34,560 bases of DNA from Planctomyces sp. (GTDB lineage Bacteria; Planctomycetota; Planctomycetia; Planctomycetales; Planctomycetaceae). Each line of letters opens with the position of its first letter. Positions within the stretch are counted from its first letter, which is position 1. The DNA is taken from the NCBI GenBank assembly GCA_013822855.1, contig PNLE01000023.1, forward strand, positions 1 through 34,560, in the 5' to 3' direction. Position numbers and translations under genes: made by a program. Of this stretch, positions 25,053-32,557 are shown piece by piece. The notes beneath the pieces were generated by a model that saw nothing but the letters and a program-made list of their open reading frames with translations, did no database searches and was not told the DNA's origin.

Positions 25053-26075
25053 CTAAAATTCGCCGACGACCTGACCATCGTCGCGGATGCAGAGTATCTT
25101 GAGTGTCTGGAAGTCGATATTGTCCGAGATGAACCGCACGGATCCATCTCCCAGGAGGACGTGCACGCCACCAGTGTGGAACGAGGTCAGCATGGTGTTG
25201 TTGCGATAGATCAGGTCGTTGCCGGCATCGAAGATCTTGGAATTCGGCGGATGGCGGACACAGGTGGTGCCGGTCTGCCAGTGGTCGGTGCAGGTGGTGT
25301 CAGTGATCGTCGACTGGTTCCTCGCACCAAACCAACCACCGAAGTAGTTCGATGTCCGGCCGGACGTTCCCGTCAATCCCGATTGCTCGGCGATCACGAT
25401 GGTGTTGCTGGTGCCGTCGGTGGCATTGCGGATCCCCGTTGCCTGGTTCATCCGCAGCATCCCCTGGTTGCAACTCCAGCCCTGTCCGCAATCGCGGTGA
25501 CCCACCGTGCCGGGTGTCCAGGCGAAGTTGGGGGCCGCCCCCATGATCCCCACATACTGGATCCCCATCCCATTCCCCTGGTTGTTGAAGCTCTGGGAGA
25601 TCCCGGCGTTGCTGGTGTAGGTCTGCGGGAAGGTTTCCAGAGCACTGGAAGGGCACAGATAGCCCGCGAACACAAAGTTTCGCAGCTTTTCGTTGCCACC
25701 GGAGTAGGCCAAAGCCGGATCGGTTCCCGCCGAAAAATTGCCGGTCGAGAAGTTCAGACTGTTGAAAAGCGGCCCTTGATCCATGTAGGGCAGCAGGGCC
25801 ACGCGCCAGTTGGTTCCGTTCTTGACACCGGCCTGGACATAGATGTCGCCACCGCGCGTGCCAATGGGGAATACCCCGGCGACATCGTGGTAATTGTGGA
25901 GAGCCAACCCCATCTGCTTGAGGTTGTTGCGGCACTGGGTTCGACGGGCTGCCTCCCGCGCCTGCTGAACCGCCGGCAACAACAAGGCGATCAAAACGGC
26001 GATGATCGCAATCACCACCAATAGCTCGATCAACGTGAAACCACGTCGGCGTGTGTGCATGCAGCAAACAGGCAT
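25053..26075 (-). CDS. DUF1559 family pseudopilin-like protein
   Basis: The N-terminus has the type IV prepilin cleavage signal RRRGFTLIELLVVIAIIAVL, with Gly before the processed Phe and Glu at +5, followed by LIALLLPAVQQAREAARRTQ and CRNNLKQMGLALHNYHD, hallmarks of planctomycete DUF1559. The C-terminal half has TDGTSNTIVIAEQSG and HTGGVHVLLGDGSVRFISDN, also standard. Length is 340 aa, normal for the family. The ATG at 26075 is chosen because GGAG lies eight bases upstream; ATG 26081 is too close to it. These large paralogous families are thought to form secretion pseudopili or surface structures, not experimentally settled. It pairs with the lipoprotein gene downstream. Confidence 0.95.
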   Translation of the reverse strand: MPVCCMHTRRRGFTLIELLVVIAIIAVLIALLLPAVQQAREAARRTQCRNNLKQMGLALHNYHDVAGVFPIGTRGGDIYVQAGVKNGTNWRVALLPYMDQGPLFNSLNFSTGNFSAGTDPALAYSGGNEKLRNFVFAGYLCPSSALETFPQTYTSNAGISQSFNNQGNGMGIQYVGIMGAAPNFAWTPGTVGHRDCGQGWSCNQGMLRMNQATGIRNATDGTSNTIVIAEQSGLTGTSGRTSNYFGGWFGARNQSTITDTTCTDHWQTGTTCVRHPPNSKIFDAGNDLIYRNNTMLTSFHTGGVHVLLGDGSVRFISDNIDFQTLKILCIRDDGQVVGEF

Positions 26076-26631
26076 GTTCATTTCTCCAGAAGAGCATGAA
26101 GAGACAACAACGAAAGAAGAGAGCCGTGAAAGGAGGGAAAGCATCAAGGCCAGAGTCCAAGACTTTTGATCAATTGACCCAAATGTGAACAAAAGACACT
26201 AGAATGGGACATTTCCTTCTATTGACCAATAAAGCAATAGCAGTGCCGACACCTTGTCGCGATGGTGTTTTCACTACAAATCATTGAGCCGCTTTGTTGC
26301 GGGCTCCATGATTTCATCCGGACAAGATGAGAATGAGCTCCAAAGACGCGTTTGCGGTTTCAGTCGACACAATTCACATTTTGCACAGCGGCGCGGCAGG
26401 CACGCACGATTCGAGTGCAGGCCTGTCGATGGACGCGGAGATGAAATGGCCCCGAGCCATTTCTCTTACTGAGGTGTTCTGTGCGTGCGGTAGCAGGGGA
26501 TTGAAACGCGCTAAGAGAACACCGCATACTCATTCTCATGACATACTCGCATCGCCCCTGAACCTGCATCACAACATTTTCAGCTCGCTGATTCGTACGA
26601 GCGCTGAAGTCCCACGAAAGAAGACTCTTTG
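26076..26631. promoter_or_regulatory. Divergent intergenic region between DUF1559 and PDZ genes
   Basis: About 550 AT-richer bases carrying the upstream regions of both genes. TTGATCAATTGACCC at 26167-26181 shares ATCAATTG with the repeats upstream of mraZ. No clear sigma-70 promoter, hairpin or gene could be supported. Confidence 0.4.
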
Positions 26632-27903
26632 ATGATCAATTCTCAACCATCCCGGACATCATCTTCCGCCCCCATTGGCGGCTGGTGGATCTCTTGCCAT
26701 CGCCATGTCGCACGACTGCCACAGCTGGGCTTGCTCGCAAGCTGCCTGCTCCTCTCACCCGGTACCCTCGCGGCCGACGACAAGGCTTCCCGCCCGCGGA
26801 TCTCCATCGAGAAGTTGACGCCCGATGAAAGTGCGGCTCTTTCACTGGATAAAGAGACCGGCCTGCGGCTGGAAGGTTTCCACGAAGGAACTTGGCCCGC
26901 CCTCTCGGGACTCAAACCCGGCGATGTGCTGACGGCAATCCAAGTGGGCGAGCGCAAACTGCCACTCACCTCGACACAGCCCTTGCAGCGTGCCGTCAAT
27001 ATCGCCACCACACAGAAGGTCGACATTGTCGTTCTTCGCGAAGGCAAAACACTGACAGTTACCCTGAAGGTGGCCGCCCCAAAGCCTGAAGCTGCGAAAA
27101 CAACTCCGGCTGAGAAGGATGAACCCCAGCAGGAGAAACCACCGCAGACGCTCACTGAGCAGGAAAAGGTCTCGAACGAGATCCGCCGGATTCAGCGTCA
27201 CAATCGGGAACTGCAGCAGGTGATCGAAGCCGAGATGGCCGCCCGTGCCGCTGTCATGAACGCGAATAGACAGGCGCAGCAGCCCTCAACCACCGAAATG
27301 AAACAACGGATCGACGAAGCGGTGCAATCGGCCCGTCAAGAAGCCGAGGTGGCTCATGCGAAGGCCATGGCCGAAGCGAAGAAATCGGCAGACTCCATTC
27401 ACGAAAGAGCATCTCGATCGGAAGAACAAACCTCGATTCAAGCCCGATCCTCAATCGTCAATGGCCGTGAAGACGCCTTCCTGATCGTCATGGTCAACGG
27501 CAAGGTGAAGGGAGTCACCGTGAGCCGGTCGACGATCGAACCGCGGAACGGTGAACCCCACGAACAAATCTGGCAGGTGGGAGCGGATCAAATGAACCAA
27601 CTCCCTGAAGATCTCGCCGACAAGGTTCGAGAACTCTTGAAGGAAAATGGTATTTCGGCGGATGTGAAGCGTGAGATTCCGACGGTCGAAACAAAAATGT
27701 TGAAGGCCTCTCCCGAGAAGCAGGCAGCCCGAAAAGAGGGCGAGCAAAAGAAAGAACGCGCACCCAGGGAGACATCGAAGAAAGAGGTCACTCCGGAAAA
27801 TGCCCGCGAGCAGGAACTCATCAAGGTGATCCGCAAGCTCAACGCGCGGGTCGATGAACTGTCGCGGCGACTGGAGAAGCTGGAAGCGGCCCCAATACCG
27901 TAA
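26632..27903 (+). CDS. Exported PDZ-like protein with long coiled coil
   Basis: From the ATG at 26632 the protein has 423 residues. A long N-terminal region leads to a hydrophobic signal core (LPQLGLLASCLLLSPGTLAA). A PDZ-like domain follows at about 55-150, with LRLEGFHEGTWPALSGLKPG, DVLTAI and VDIVVLREGKTLTVTLKV. A Lys/Glu/Pro linker leads into a charged helical region (about 175-275: RRIQRHNRELQQVIEAEMAA). A small beta unit, EDAFLIVMVNGKVKGVTVSR, occurs near 283-302, and the C-terminus is a basic linker plus a leucine-heptad coiled coil (VIRKLNARVDELSRRLEKLE). No protease domain is attached, so an adaptor or sensor role in the periplasm is inferred. A TTG one codon upstream is a less likely start. 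Confidence 0.82.
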   Translation: MINSQPSRTSSSAPIGGWWISCHRHVARLPQLGLLASCLLLSPGTLAADDKASRPRISIEKLTPDESAALSLDKETGLRLEGFHEGTWPALSGLKPGDVLTAIQVGERKLPLTSTQPLQRAVNIATTQKVDIVVLREGKTLTVTLKVAAPKPEAAKTTPAEKDEPQQEKPPQTLTEQEKVSNEIRRIQRHNRELQQVIEAEMAARAAVMNANRQAQQPSTTEMKQRIDEAVQSARQEAEVAHAKAMAEAKKSADSIHERASRSEEQTSIQARSSIVNGREDAFLIVMVNGKVKGVTVSRSTIEPRNGEPHEQIWQVGADQMNQLPEDLADKVRELLKENGISADVKREIPTVETKMLKASPEKQAARKEGEQKKERAPRETSKKEVTPENAREQELIKVIRKLNARVDELSRRLEKLEAAPIP

Positions 27904-27930
27904 GGCTGCCCACTCGAATGAGTCGCATGG

Positions 27931-27960
27931 AATCCCGGCGTTTTCTGGAACACCGGGATT
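27931..27960 (+). terminator. Hairpin terminator after the PDZ gene
   Basis: AATCCCGG (27931-27938) and CCGGGATT (27953-27960) pair, extendable with one mismatch, about 27 bases after the stop. It shares the CCCGGCGTT core with 21421 and 21505. Confidence 0.6.
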
Positions 27961-28000
27961 CTGCATTTCTACGGTGGCGATGACCAGCAGAAATCAAAGA

Positions 28001-28035
28001 CACCTCCTGGCAACCAAGGTGGTCGCCGGGAGGTG
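28001..28035. repeat. Inverted repeat of 11 bp
   Basis: CACCTCCTGGC (28001-28011) pairs with GCCGGGAGGTG (28025-28035) with one G-T pair. Located between the convergent PDZ and cysteine-rich genes; may assist termination. Confidence 0.5.
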
Positions 28036-28093
28036 CCGCAGGGCAACCGATAGATAAGAACTTGGATCCCCTGAAAAGCCGCCCCAGTGGCGA

Positions 28094-28115
28094 CTCTCCC
28101 AGCGGACTGGGAGAG
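28094..28115 (-). terminator. Hairpin downstream of the cysteine-rich copper-storage-like gene
   Basis: CTCTCCCAG (28094-28102) and CTGGGAGAG (28107-28115) form a perfect 9-bp stem with a CGGA loop, 29 bases beyond the minus-strand stop codon. No U-tract follows, so it may instead be a dispersed repeat. Confidence 0.5.
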
Positions 28116-28144
28116 GGGGAAAAGCGAGAATTCAGATCAGCGGG

Positions 28145-28555
28145 TTACTTGCCGAGCATCTTGGCGCAGGCTTGGGCGCACTTGGCGCACATCTCGACGC
28201 ATTCCTTGCAGCAGGCCTTGTCGCTCTTGGCGCACATCTTCACGCAGTCGAGGCAGGTCTTCTCGCAGAGTTCGCAAGCCGCCTTCCAATGGGGCGACTT
28301 GGTTTCGACCATCCCCGCGCAGACGGTGCACATCGACGAACAGATCTCGCAGCAAGCGGCGCATTCGGGCCGGTCCTTCTTGCAGCATTCGATGCAATCC
28401 GCGCAGACGGCGGCGCATTCCCGGCACTGCTTCGCGCAGCTGTCCTCGGCATTGAGGTGTTCCGCCGCGAAGCCGAAGCGGATGGCACCGGCGGCGGCGA
28501 AGGAGGTGGCGGCGACAGCGGCGAGCAGTGAATTCAAAGCGGTACGACGATCCAT
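28145..28555 (-). CDS. Exported four-helix cysteine-rich copper-storage-type protein (Csp/DUF326)
   Basis: A 136-aa protein with a twin-arginine-like signal (MDRRTALNSLLAAVAATSFA, then AAGAIRFGFAA). The mature part of about 100 residues contains 24 cysteines, arranged as CxxC, CxxxC and CC spacings along helices (CAKQCRECAAVCADCIECC, CAACCEICSSMCTVC, CELCEKTCLDCVKMC, CCKECVEMCAKCAQAC). This is the pattern of Csp1-type four-helix bundles that bind many Cu(I) ions inside the bundle; methanotroph Csp1 is also Tat-exported and has fewer cysteines. AAAAGG lies about nine bases upstream of the ATG. Copper storage or detoxification in the periplasm is inferred by family. It is downstream of another cysteine-rich exported gene on the same strand. 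Confidence 0.9.
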   Translation of the reverse strand: MDRRTALNSLLAAVAATSFAAAGAIRFGFAAEHLNAEDSCAKQCRECAAVCADCIECCKKDRPECAACCEICSSMCTVCAGMVETKSPHWKAACELCEKTCLDCVKMCAKSDKACCKECVEMCAKCAQACAKMLGK

Positions 28556-28782
28556 GATGGAAACCTTTTTTGAAAGACAATGGGTATGGGAAAGCCCAGC
28601 CGGGAGACCGCGAACATCGCGTCATCGCCGATCAAGGCTCATCGAGACAAGAGTGTGGCGTGCACTAAGGCACCCGGCCGTGGAACGTCGAAGCCTGATG
28701 GCTCGACAGGGTCTGCCACTTGAACCCAGACATGGGAAAAGAGATCTCCCCACGTTATGACGGTTCAAAAGGCCGCGCGTTC

Positions 28783-29301
28783 TCAACACTGATAGCTACA
28801 GTGGAGAATCTGCCGGTCGGGCGGCACGAAGTGGGGGGAATCGGAAGGATTCACCGCGGCACAATGCACAATTGCCAGATGGCTCACATCCGTAGACGGA
28901 GCCGGTAGCAGAGCGATGACCGATGCCAGCAGCGAGGCGGCATCGAAAGAGATATAGGCCGCTGTGATGGCGCGATCGGGATCGGCGGCGTCAATGATCG
29001 GGCACTTCCGCCCATGATTGAACAGGCCGTAAGGGTCGAGACAGCAATGGAGCTGAGTGATTGCTTTGGCGGCTGGGGGAGATGACGGAGCCGGTGCTTC
29101 GTCGCAAGCCATCGCATGCTGGCAACAGGCATGTCTGGTGACTGGAGCAATGGGAGTGGTAGAGGACTGGGCGACCGGTGAATCCGTCGCCGCGGACTGC
29201 GAGGGTTGTGGCACACCGCAGCACTGTGTCAGGAGCAGAGCTGGGACGTATCCCGAGGCCAACTGCACCAGGCAGAGCGCGATGGCGAAAACTCGCAGCA
29301 T
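28783..29301 (-). CDS. Exported cysteine-rich protein of unknown function, 172 aa
   Basis: A signal peptide (MLRVFAIALCLVQLASGYV) precedes a protein with 12 cysteines in total, several in CC or histidine-flanked groups: LTQCCGVPQ, RHACCQHAMACDE, LHCCLDPYG, HGRKCP, VHCAAV and ILHCSYQC at the C-terminus. A hydrophobic segment at about 121-133 (ASLLASVIALLPA) could be a second membrane segment. GGAG lies seven bases before the ATG, which supports real coding. I do not recognise the family. Position 230 bases upstream of, and on the same strand as, the Csp-type gene, plus the Cys/His content, suggests a metal-related role, perhaps copper; this is inference. Confidence 0.72.
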   Translation of the reverse strand: MLRVFAIALCLVQLASGYVPALLLTQCCGVPQPSQSAATDSPVAQSSTTPIAPVTRHACCQHAMACDEAPAPSSPPAAKAITQLHCCLDPYGLFNHGRKCPIIDAADPDRAITAAYISFDAASLLASVIALLPAPSTDVSHLAIVHCAAVNPSDSPHFVPPDRQILHCSYQC

Positions 29302-29332
29302 GGCCTCACTCCTCGGATCCCTAACACTGAGA

Positions 29333-29366
29333 CGGGAACGACGCCTGAAGCCAGGCGTTGTTCCCG
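29333..29366 (-). terminator. 15-bp hairpin terminator after the DUF2760 gene
   Basis: CGGGAACGACGCCTG (29333-29347) and CAGGCGTTGTTCCCG (29352-29366) pair throughout with one G-T pair and a four-base loop. It lies 62 bases beyond the DUF2760 stop and just upstream of the cysteine-rich gene, separating the two minus-strand units. Confidence 0.8.
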
Positions 29367-29427
29367 CGTCATTGAGATCACACCACGAATTATACGCGTT
29401 GTCGGCGAAAGGTGTGAGACCAGTTTC

Positions 29428-29979
29428 TCAGACTTCCAATTCCGCCGGGGCGACGATCAAAGCCACGTCAGCCTTTCCGGCGAATTGGGGGAGTTCGCAC
29501 TTGGTGGCTCGCCAGCCGCCATGGACAACCTGTCCTGTGAAGGGCGGGCCCCCGTCGACCTTGCCCGTCACTTTCCACTGGCTGGATGCGGCGGGTTCGA
29601 CGGTCACCCGGGAACCTTCCTCACTGGCTTCCACACGCTCCAAGCCGAAGACGCGGCCAACCACCTTCCGGCAATCGCGGTGAATGTCCTTCGCGACCGC
29701 GCCAACTTCGGCATCGCTGAAGCCGGTCAGCTCTTCCTGCAGGAAGTCGACAAAACGGGCCTCCCGCTGGAGCATCGCGAGGAGCGTCACCGCCGGGTTT
29801 TGTGTGGGCGGGGGAACGACGACGGGAGCCGGTGCTTTCACAGGTGCGGCTGCCGGCTGGGCCGGTGTCTCAGGCGCCAGCAAGGTTTTGCCAGCGAGCG
29901 CACTTTCCACGAGTGCCGCCTTCTCATCGCTGAACAGGGTGCCGAAGAAGGCTTTGAACGCGGTTCCCAGATGGATCAT
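29428..29979 (-). CDS. DUF2760 family protein
   Basis: A 183-aa soluble protein. A short N-terminal helix (FKAFFGTLFSDEKAALVESA) is joined by an Ala/Pro-rich linker (about 36-62) to the DUF2760 domain: AVTLLAMLQREARFVDFLQE, FSDAEVGAVAKDIHRDCRKV and a beta-rich C-terminal half (GQVVHGGWRATKCELPQF, ADVALIVAPAE). In other bacteria DUF2760 genes often neighbour Hsp70-type chaperone genes, as I recall; none is present in this window. GGAG five bases before the ATG at 29979 supports the start. Function unknown. It lies about 140 bases beyond the hom stop codon on the same strand, so it could be co-transcribed with hom or separate. Confidence 0.88.
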   Translation of the reverse strand: MIHLGTAFKAFFGTLFSDEKAALVESALAGKTLLAPETPAQPAAAPVKAPAPVVVPPPTQNPAVTLLAMLQREARFVDFLQEELTGFSDAEVGAVAKDIHRDCRKVVGRVFGLERVEASEEGSRVTVEPAASSQWKVTGKVDGGPPFTGQVVHGGWRATKCELPQFAGKADVALIVAPAELEV

Positions 29980-30119
29980 GCCAACTCCGTATTGAAATTT
30001 TCAGTGGGGATTCGTGTTCGTGTGGCACGTCCCTGAAGGCTTTGCGGAAGGGCGTGGTCTTCGAGTCGTGCTTATGAATGCCCGCCATCACAGAAGTCAT
30101 TCGGTGAAGTAACGCGAAA

Positions 30120-31433
30120 TCAATCCGCCACGGCGAGGCAGATGCGGGGGCCGCGGACGCTGCTGGAAAGCTCCAGCTCGCCCAAGGCCGCCCGCAGTTG
30201 GCCCGCTGTCGTGCGGTGCGTCATGATGATCAGGGGCACCACTGGCGTGTTGCTCTTCGGATCGACTTCCGGAGCTTCCGGCTGCACGATCGAAGCCAGG
30301 CTGATCCCGATCGAACCCAGGATCCCGGTCACTTCCGCCATCACGTTCGGCTTGTCCTCGACCCGCAGGCGCAGGAAGTACCGGCTGCTTGTCTGATCTG
30401 CGGGCATCACCGGGAACTCAGGCCGCTCGCGCCACAAGTCGAGCCGGTCGAACGTTAATTGCGCCCGGCCCACGGCCAGATCGATGAGATCGGCGGCACA
30501 GGCGGAAGCGGTCGGTGCCTGGCCGGCACCCCGTCCCGAATACCACATCTTGCCAACCATGTCCCCTTCGAGCAGCACCGCGTTGAACGGGCCGGAAATC
30601 TGCGAGAGGGGCGTATCCTTCTTGATCAGCGTGGGCCGGACACTCATTTCGAGTTGACTATTCGTGAGGCGGGCCTGGGCCAGCAGCTTGATGTGGTAGC
30701 CGAGTTCGCTGGCGCACTTGAGATCGGTCAGATCGAGATGGTCGATCCCCTGGATCTCGAACTGGCTGGTCTTCACCCGCGTGCCAAAGGCGAGCTGGCA
30801 GAGGATCCCCAGCTTCTGGCCGGCGTCGAGGCCGTTCACATCGAACGACGGGTCGGATTCGGCATAGCCCAGATCCTGGGCCTGCTTGAGGGCCGTGTGG
30901 TAATGCTGCTCATGCGACTGCATCTCGGTGAGGATGTAGTTGCTGGTGCCGTTGAGGATCGCCTGGATGCCGATGATCTGGTTGGCCGCCATCGACTGCC
31001 CGACCGCCGCGATGATGGGGATCCCCCCCGCGACGGCCGCTTCGAAACAGACTGTGCGCCCGTACTCTTTGGCGGCCCGGAAAATCTCGTCGCCGTGCTC
31101 GCACAAGAGGGCCTTGTTGGCTGTGACAACATCCTTGCCCGCCGCGAGCAGCTTGAGGATCACCTCCCGCGCGGGATGGATCCCCCCCATCAGTTCCATT
31201 CCGACGGTGATTTCGGGATCGTTGATGACGGCGTCGATGTCGTTGGTAAGCACCCCTGCATCAAGACGGATGTCCCGTGGCTTGTTGAGGTTGCGAACAA
31301 CCGCCCGCTTGAGGCGGATCTGCCGCCCGGCCCGCTCGGCGATCCGATCCGGGTGATCCGTCAGGATGCGGGCGACCCCGGTGCCGACATTCCCCAAACC
31401 GACAATTCCAACCTGCAGAGGTGCGCCCGCCAT
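30120..31433 (-). CDS. hom: Homoserine dehydrogenase
   Basis: Catalyses NAD(P)H-dependent reduction of aspartate semialdehyde to homoserine, the branch to threonine and methionine. The 437-aa protein has the nucleotide-binding motif GIVGLGNVGTG (Gly12-Gly17), the catalytic-domain motifs VVTANKALL and AAVAGGIPII, LNGTSNYILTEM, the acidic substrate-site region LGYAESDPSFDVNGLDAGQK, and a C-terminal ACT domain (about 345-425, FLRLRVEDKPNVMAEVTGIL) for allosteric feedback. The ATG at 31433 has GGAG five bases upstream; the frame continues to 31511 but that part is not conserved. It is a monofunctional enzyme with no aspartokinase fusion. It is divergent from mqnA. Confidence 0.96.
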   Translation of the reverse strand: MAGAPLQVGIVGLGNVGTGVARILTDHPDRIAERAGRQIRLKRAVVRNLNKPRDIRLDAGVLTNDIDAVINDPEITVGMELMGGIHPAREVILKLLAAGKDVVTANKALLCEHGDEIFRAAKEYGRTVCFEAAVAGGIPIIAAVGQSMAANQIIGIQAILNGTSNYILTEMQSHEQHYHTALKQAQDLGYAESDPSFDVNGLDAGQKLGILCQLAFGTRVKTSQFEIQGIDHLDLTDLKCASELGYHIKLLAQARLTNSQLEMSVRPTLIKKDTPLSQISGPFNAVLLEGDMVGKMWYSGRGAGQAPTASACAADLIDLAVGRAQLTFDRLDLWRERPEFPVMPADQTSSRYFLRLRVEDKPNVMAEVTGILGSIGISLASIVQPEAPEVDPKSNTPVVPLIIMTHRTTAGQLRAALGELELSSSVRGPRICLAVAD

Positions 31434-31660
31434 GGGGTCTCCGACATTAATATAGTTAAGAGCGTCTCGGAAGTTCGGTTCTAAGAAGAGAAGAGCAATG
31501 GTACAAAGCATCTCGCCGGAAACCGCGATCGCTGCATCCTAATGGTGCGAGGCACAGGCTTCCAGACAACCGGCGGGACTGACTCCCGGACCCTCTGGTG
31601 ACACTTCTCCGAAACGTCAGTTCACCTTCATCCTCACCCAGATCCGAAAGGAGGCCGCGA

Positions 31661-32557
31661 ATGTCCAAGTCGAACACCTCCCTGAAGATCGGGGCGGTCA
31701 CTTATTTGAATTCCAAGCCGCTGATCGAGGATCTGGCGGAGCTGCTTCCGGCGGCCACGTTGCGGCTGGATTACCCCAGCCGCCTGGCGGACGACCTGGG
31801 GGCGGGGCGGCTGGATGTCGCACTCATCCCGTCCATCGAATACTTCCGGCTGGCCGAATTCGCGCCGTGCCGCATTGTGTCCGATGCTTGCGTCGCCACG
31901 CACGGGGCTGTCCGGAGTGTCAAACTCTACACACGCGTTCCTTGGCGGGAGATCAAAACGCTCGCCCTCGACGAAGGTTCGCGGACCAGTGCGACCCTCG
32001 CCCGGATCATGCTGCATGAACGCTTCGGCCTGACGCCCCGGCGAACGACATTCCCGCTCGGCTCACGGATCGAAGAGACAACGGCCGACGCCGTCCTGAT
32101 GATCGGCGACCGGGCCATGTCCCCTCCGCTCGAACAGTTCCACGATGTGTGGGATCTGGGCGAAGAATGGCACCGCCACACGGGCTTGCCCTTCGTCTTT
32201 GCCATGTGGGTTGCCAGCGGATCGTACGTCAAACGCCAGGATCAGCCCGCGAATCTTGTGCGGTCGAATGGTGAAGTGGCGGTTGGCCAAGAGAATGAGT
32301 TGGAGCCGCTGGTCGTCGCGCTGGCCGAAGCGCGGGATCGGGGCGTCGCCCGCTGCGAAGCCATCGCCGCCCGCGAGGCCCCTGCCCTGGGGCTGGCCGT
32401 GGATGAGACGATCCGCTACTTCACCGAGAATCTGTTTTTCACACTGGGGCCAGCCGAACGGCAGGGGCTCGAGCTGTACTACCGGCTCGCCGCCTCGCTG
32501 CGACTGGCCCCGTCAGGAGTCTGCTGTGAGTTCCGCGATCCAGCCGTTGCTCGATAA
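31661..32557 (+). CDS. mqnA: Chorismate dehydratase MqnA
   Basis: First step of the futalosine route to menaquinone: dehydrates chorismate to 3-[(1-carboxyvinyl)oxy]benzoate. The 298-aa protein has the periplasmic-binding-protein-like fold of the family with LKIGAVTYLNSKPL at the N-terminus, LDVALIPSIEYFR, LALDEGSRTSATLARIML, ADAVLMIGDRAM and GLPFVFAMWVA. A near-ideal AAGGAGG lies six bases before the ATG at 31661. It overlaps mqnC by 32 bases, so the two are translationally linked. The remaining genes mqnB, mqnD and mqnE are not in the window. Confidence 0.95.
   Translation: MSKSNTSLKIGAVTYLNSKPLIEDLAELLPAATLRLDYPSRLADDLGAGRLDVALIPSIEYFRLAEFAPCRIVSDACVATHGAVRSVKLYTRVPWREIKTLALDEGSRTSATLARIMLHERFGLTPRRTTFPLGSRIEETTADAVLMIGDRAMSPPLEQFHDVWDLGEEWHRHTGLPFVFAMWVASGSYVKRQDQPANLVRSNGEVAVGQENELEPLVVALAEARDRGVARCEAIAAREAPALGLAVDETIRYFTENLFFTLGPAERQGLELYYRLAASLRLAPSGVCCEFRDPAVAR

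Noticed and set aside
28145-28555. Cysteine repeats read as a metallothionein or ferredoxin
   Set aside because: Helical spacing of the cysteines, the length and the Tat-type signal fit the Csp/DUF326 four-helix bundle better; no CxxCxxCxxxCP ferredoxin motif is present.
30459-31484. 341-codon frame antisense to hom
   Set aside because: Homoserine dehydrogenase motifs are unmistakable on the minus strand; the plus frame is a shadow.
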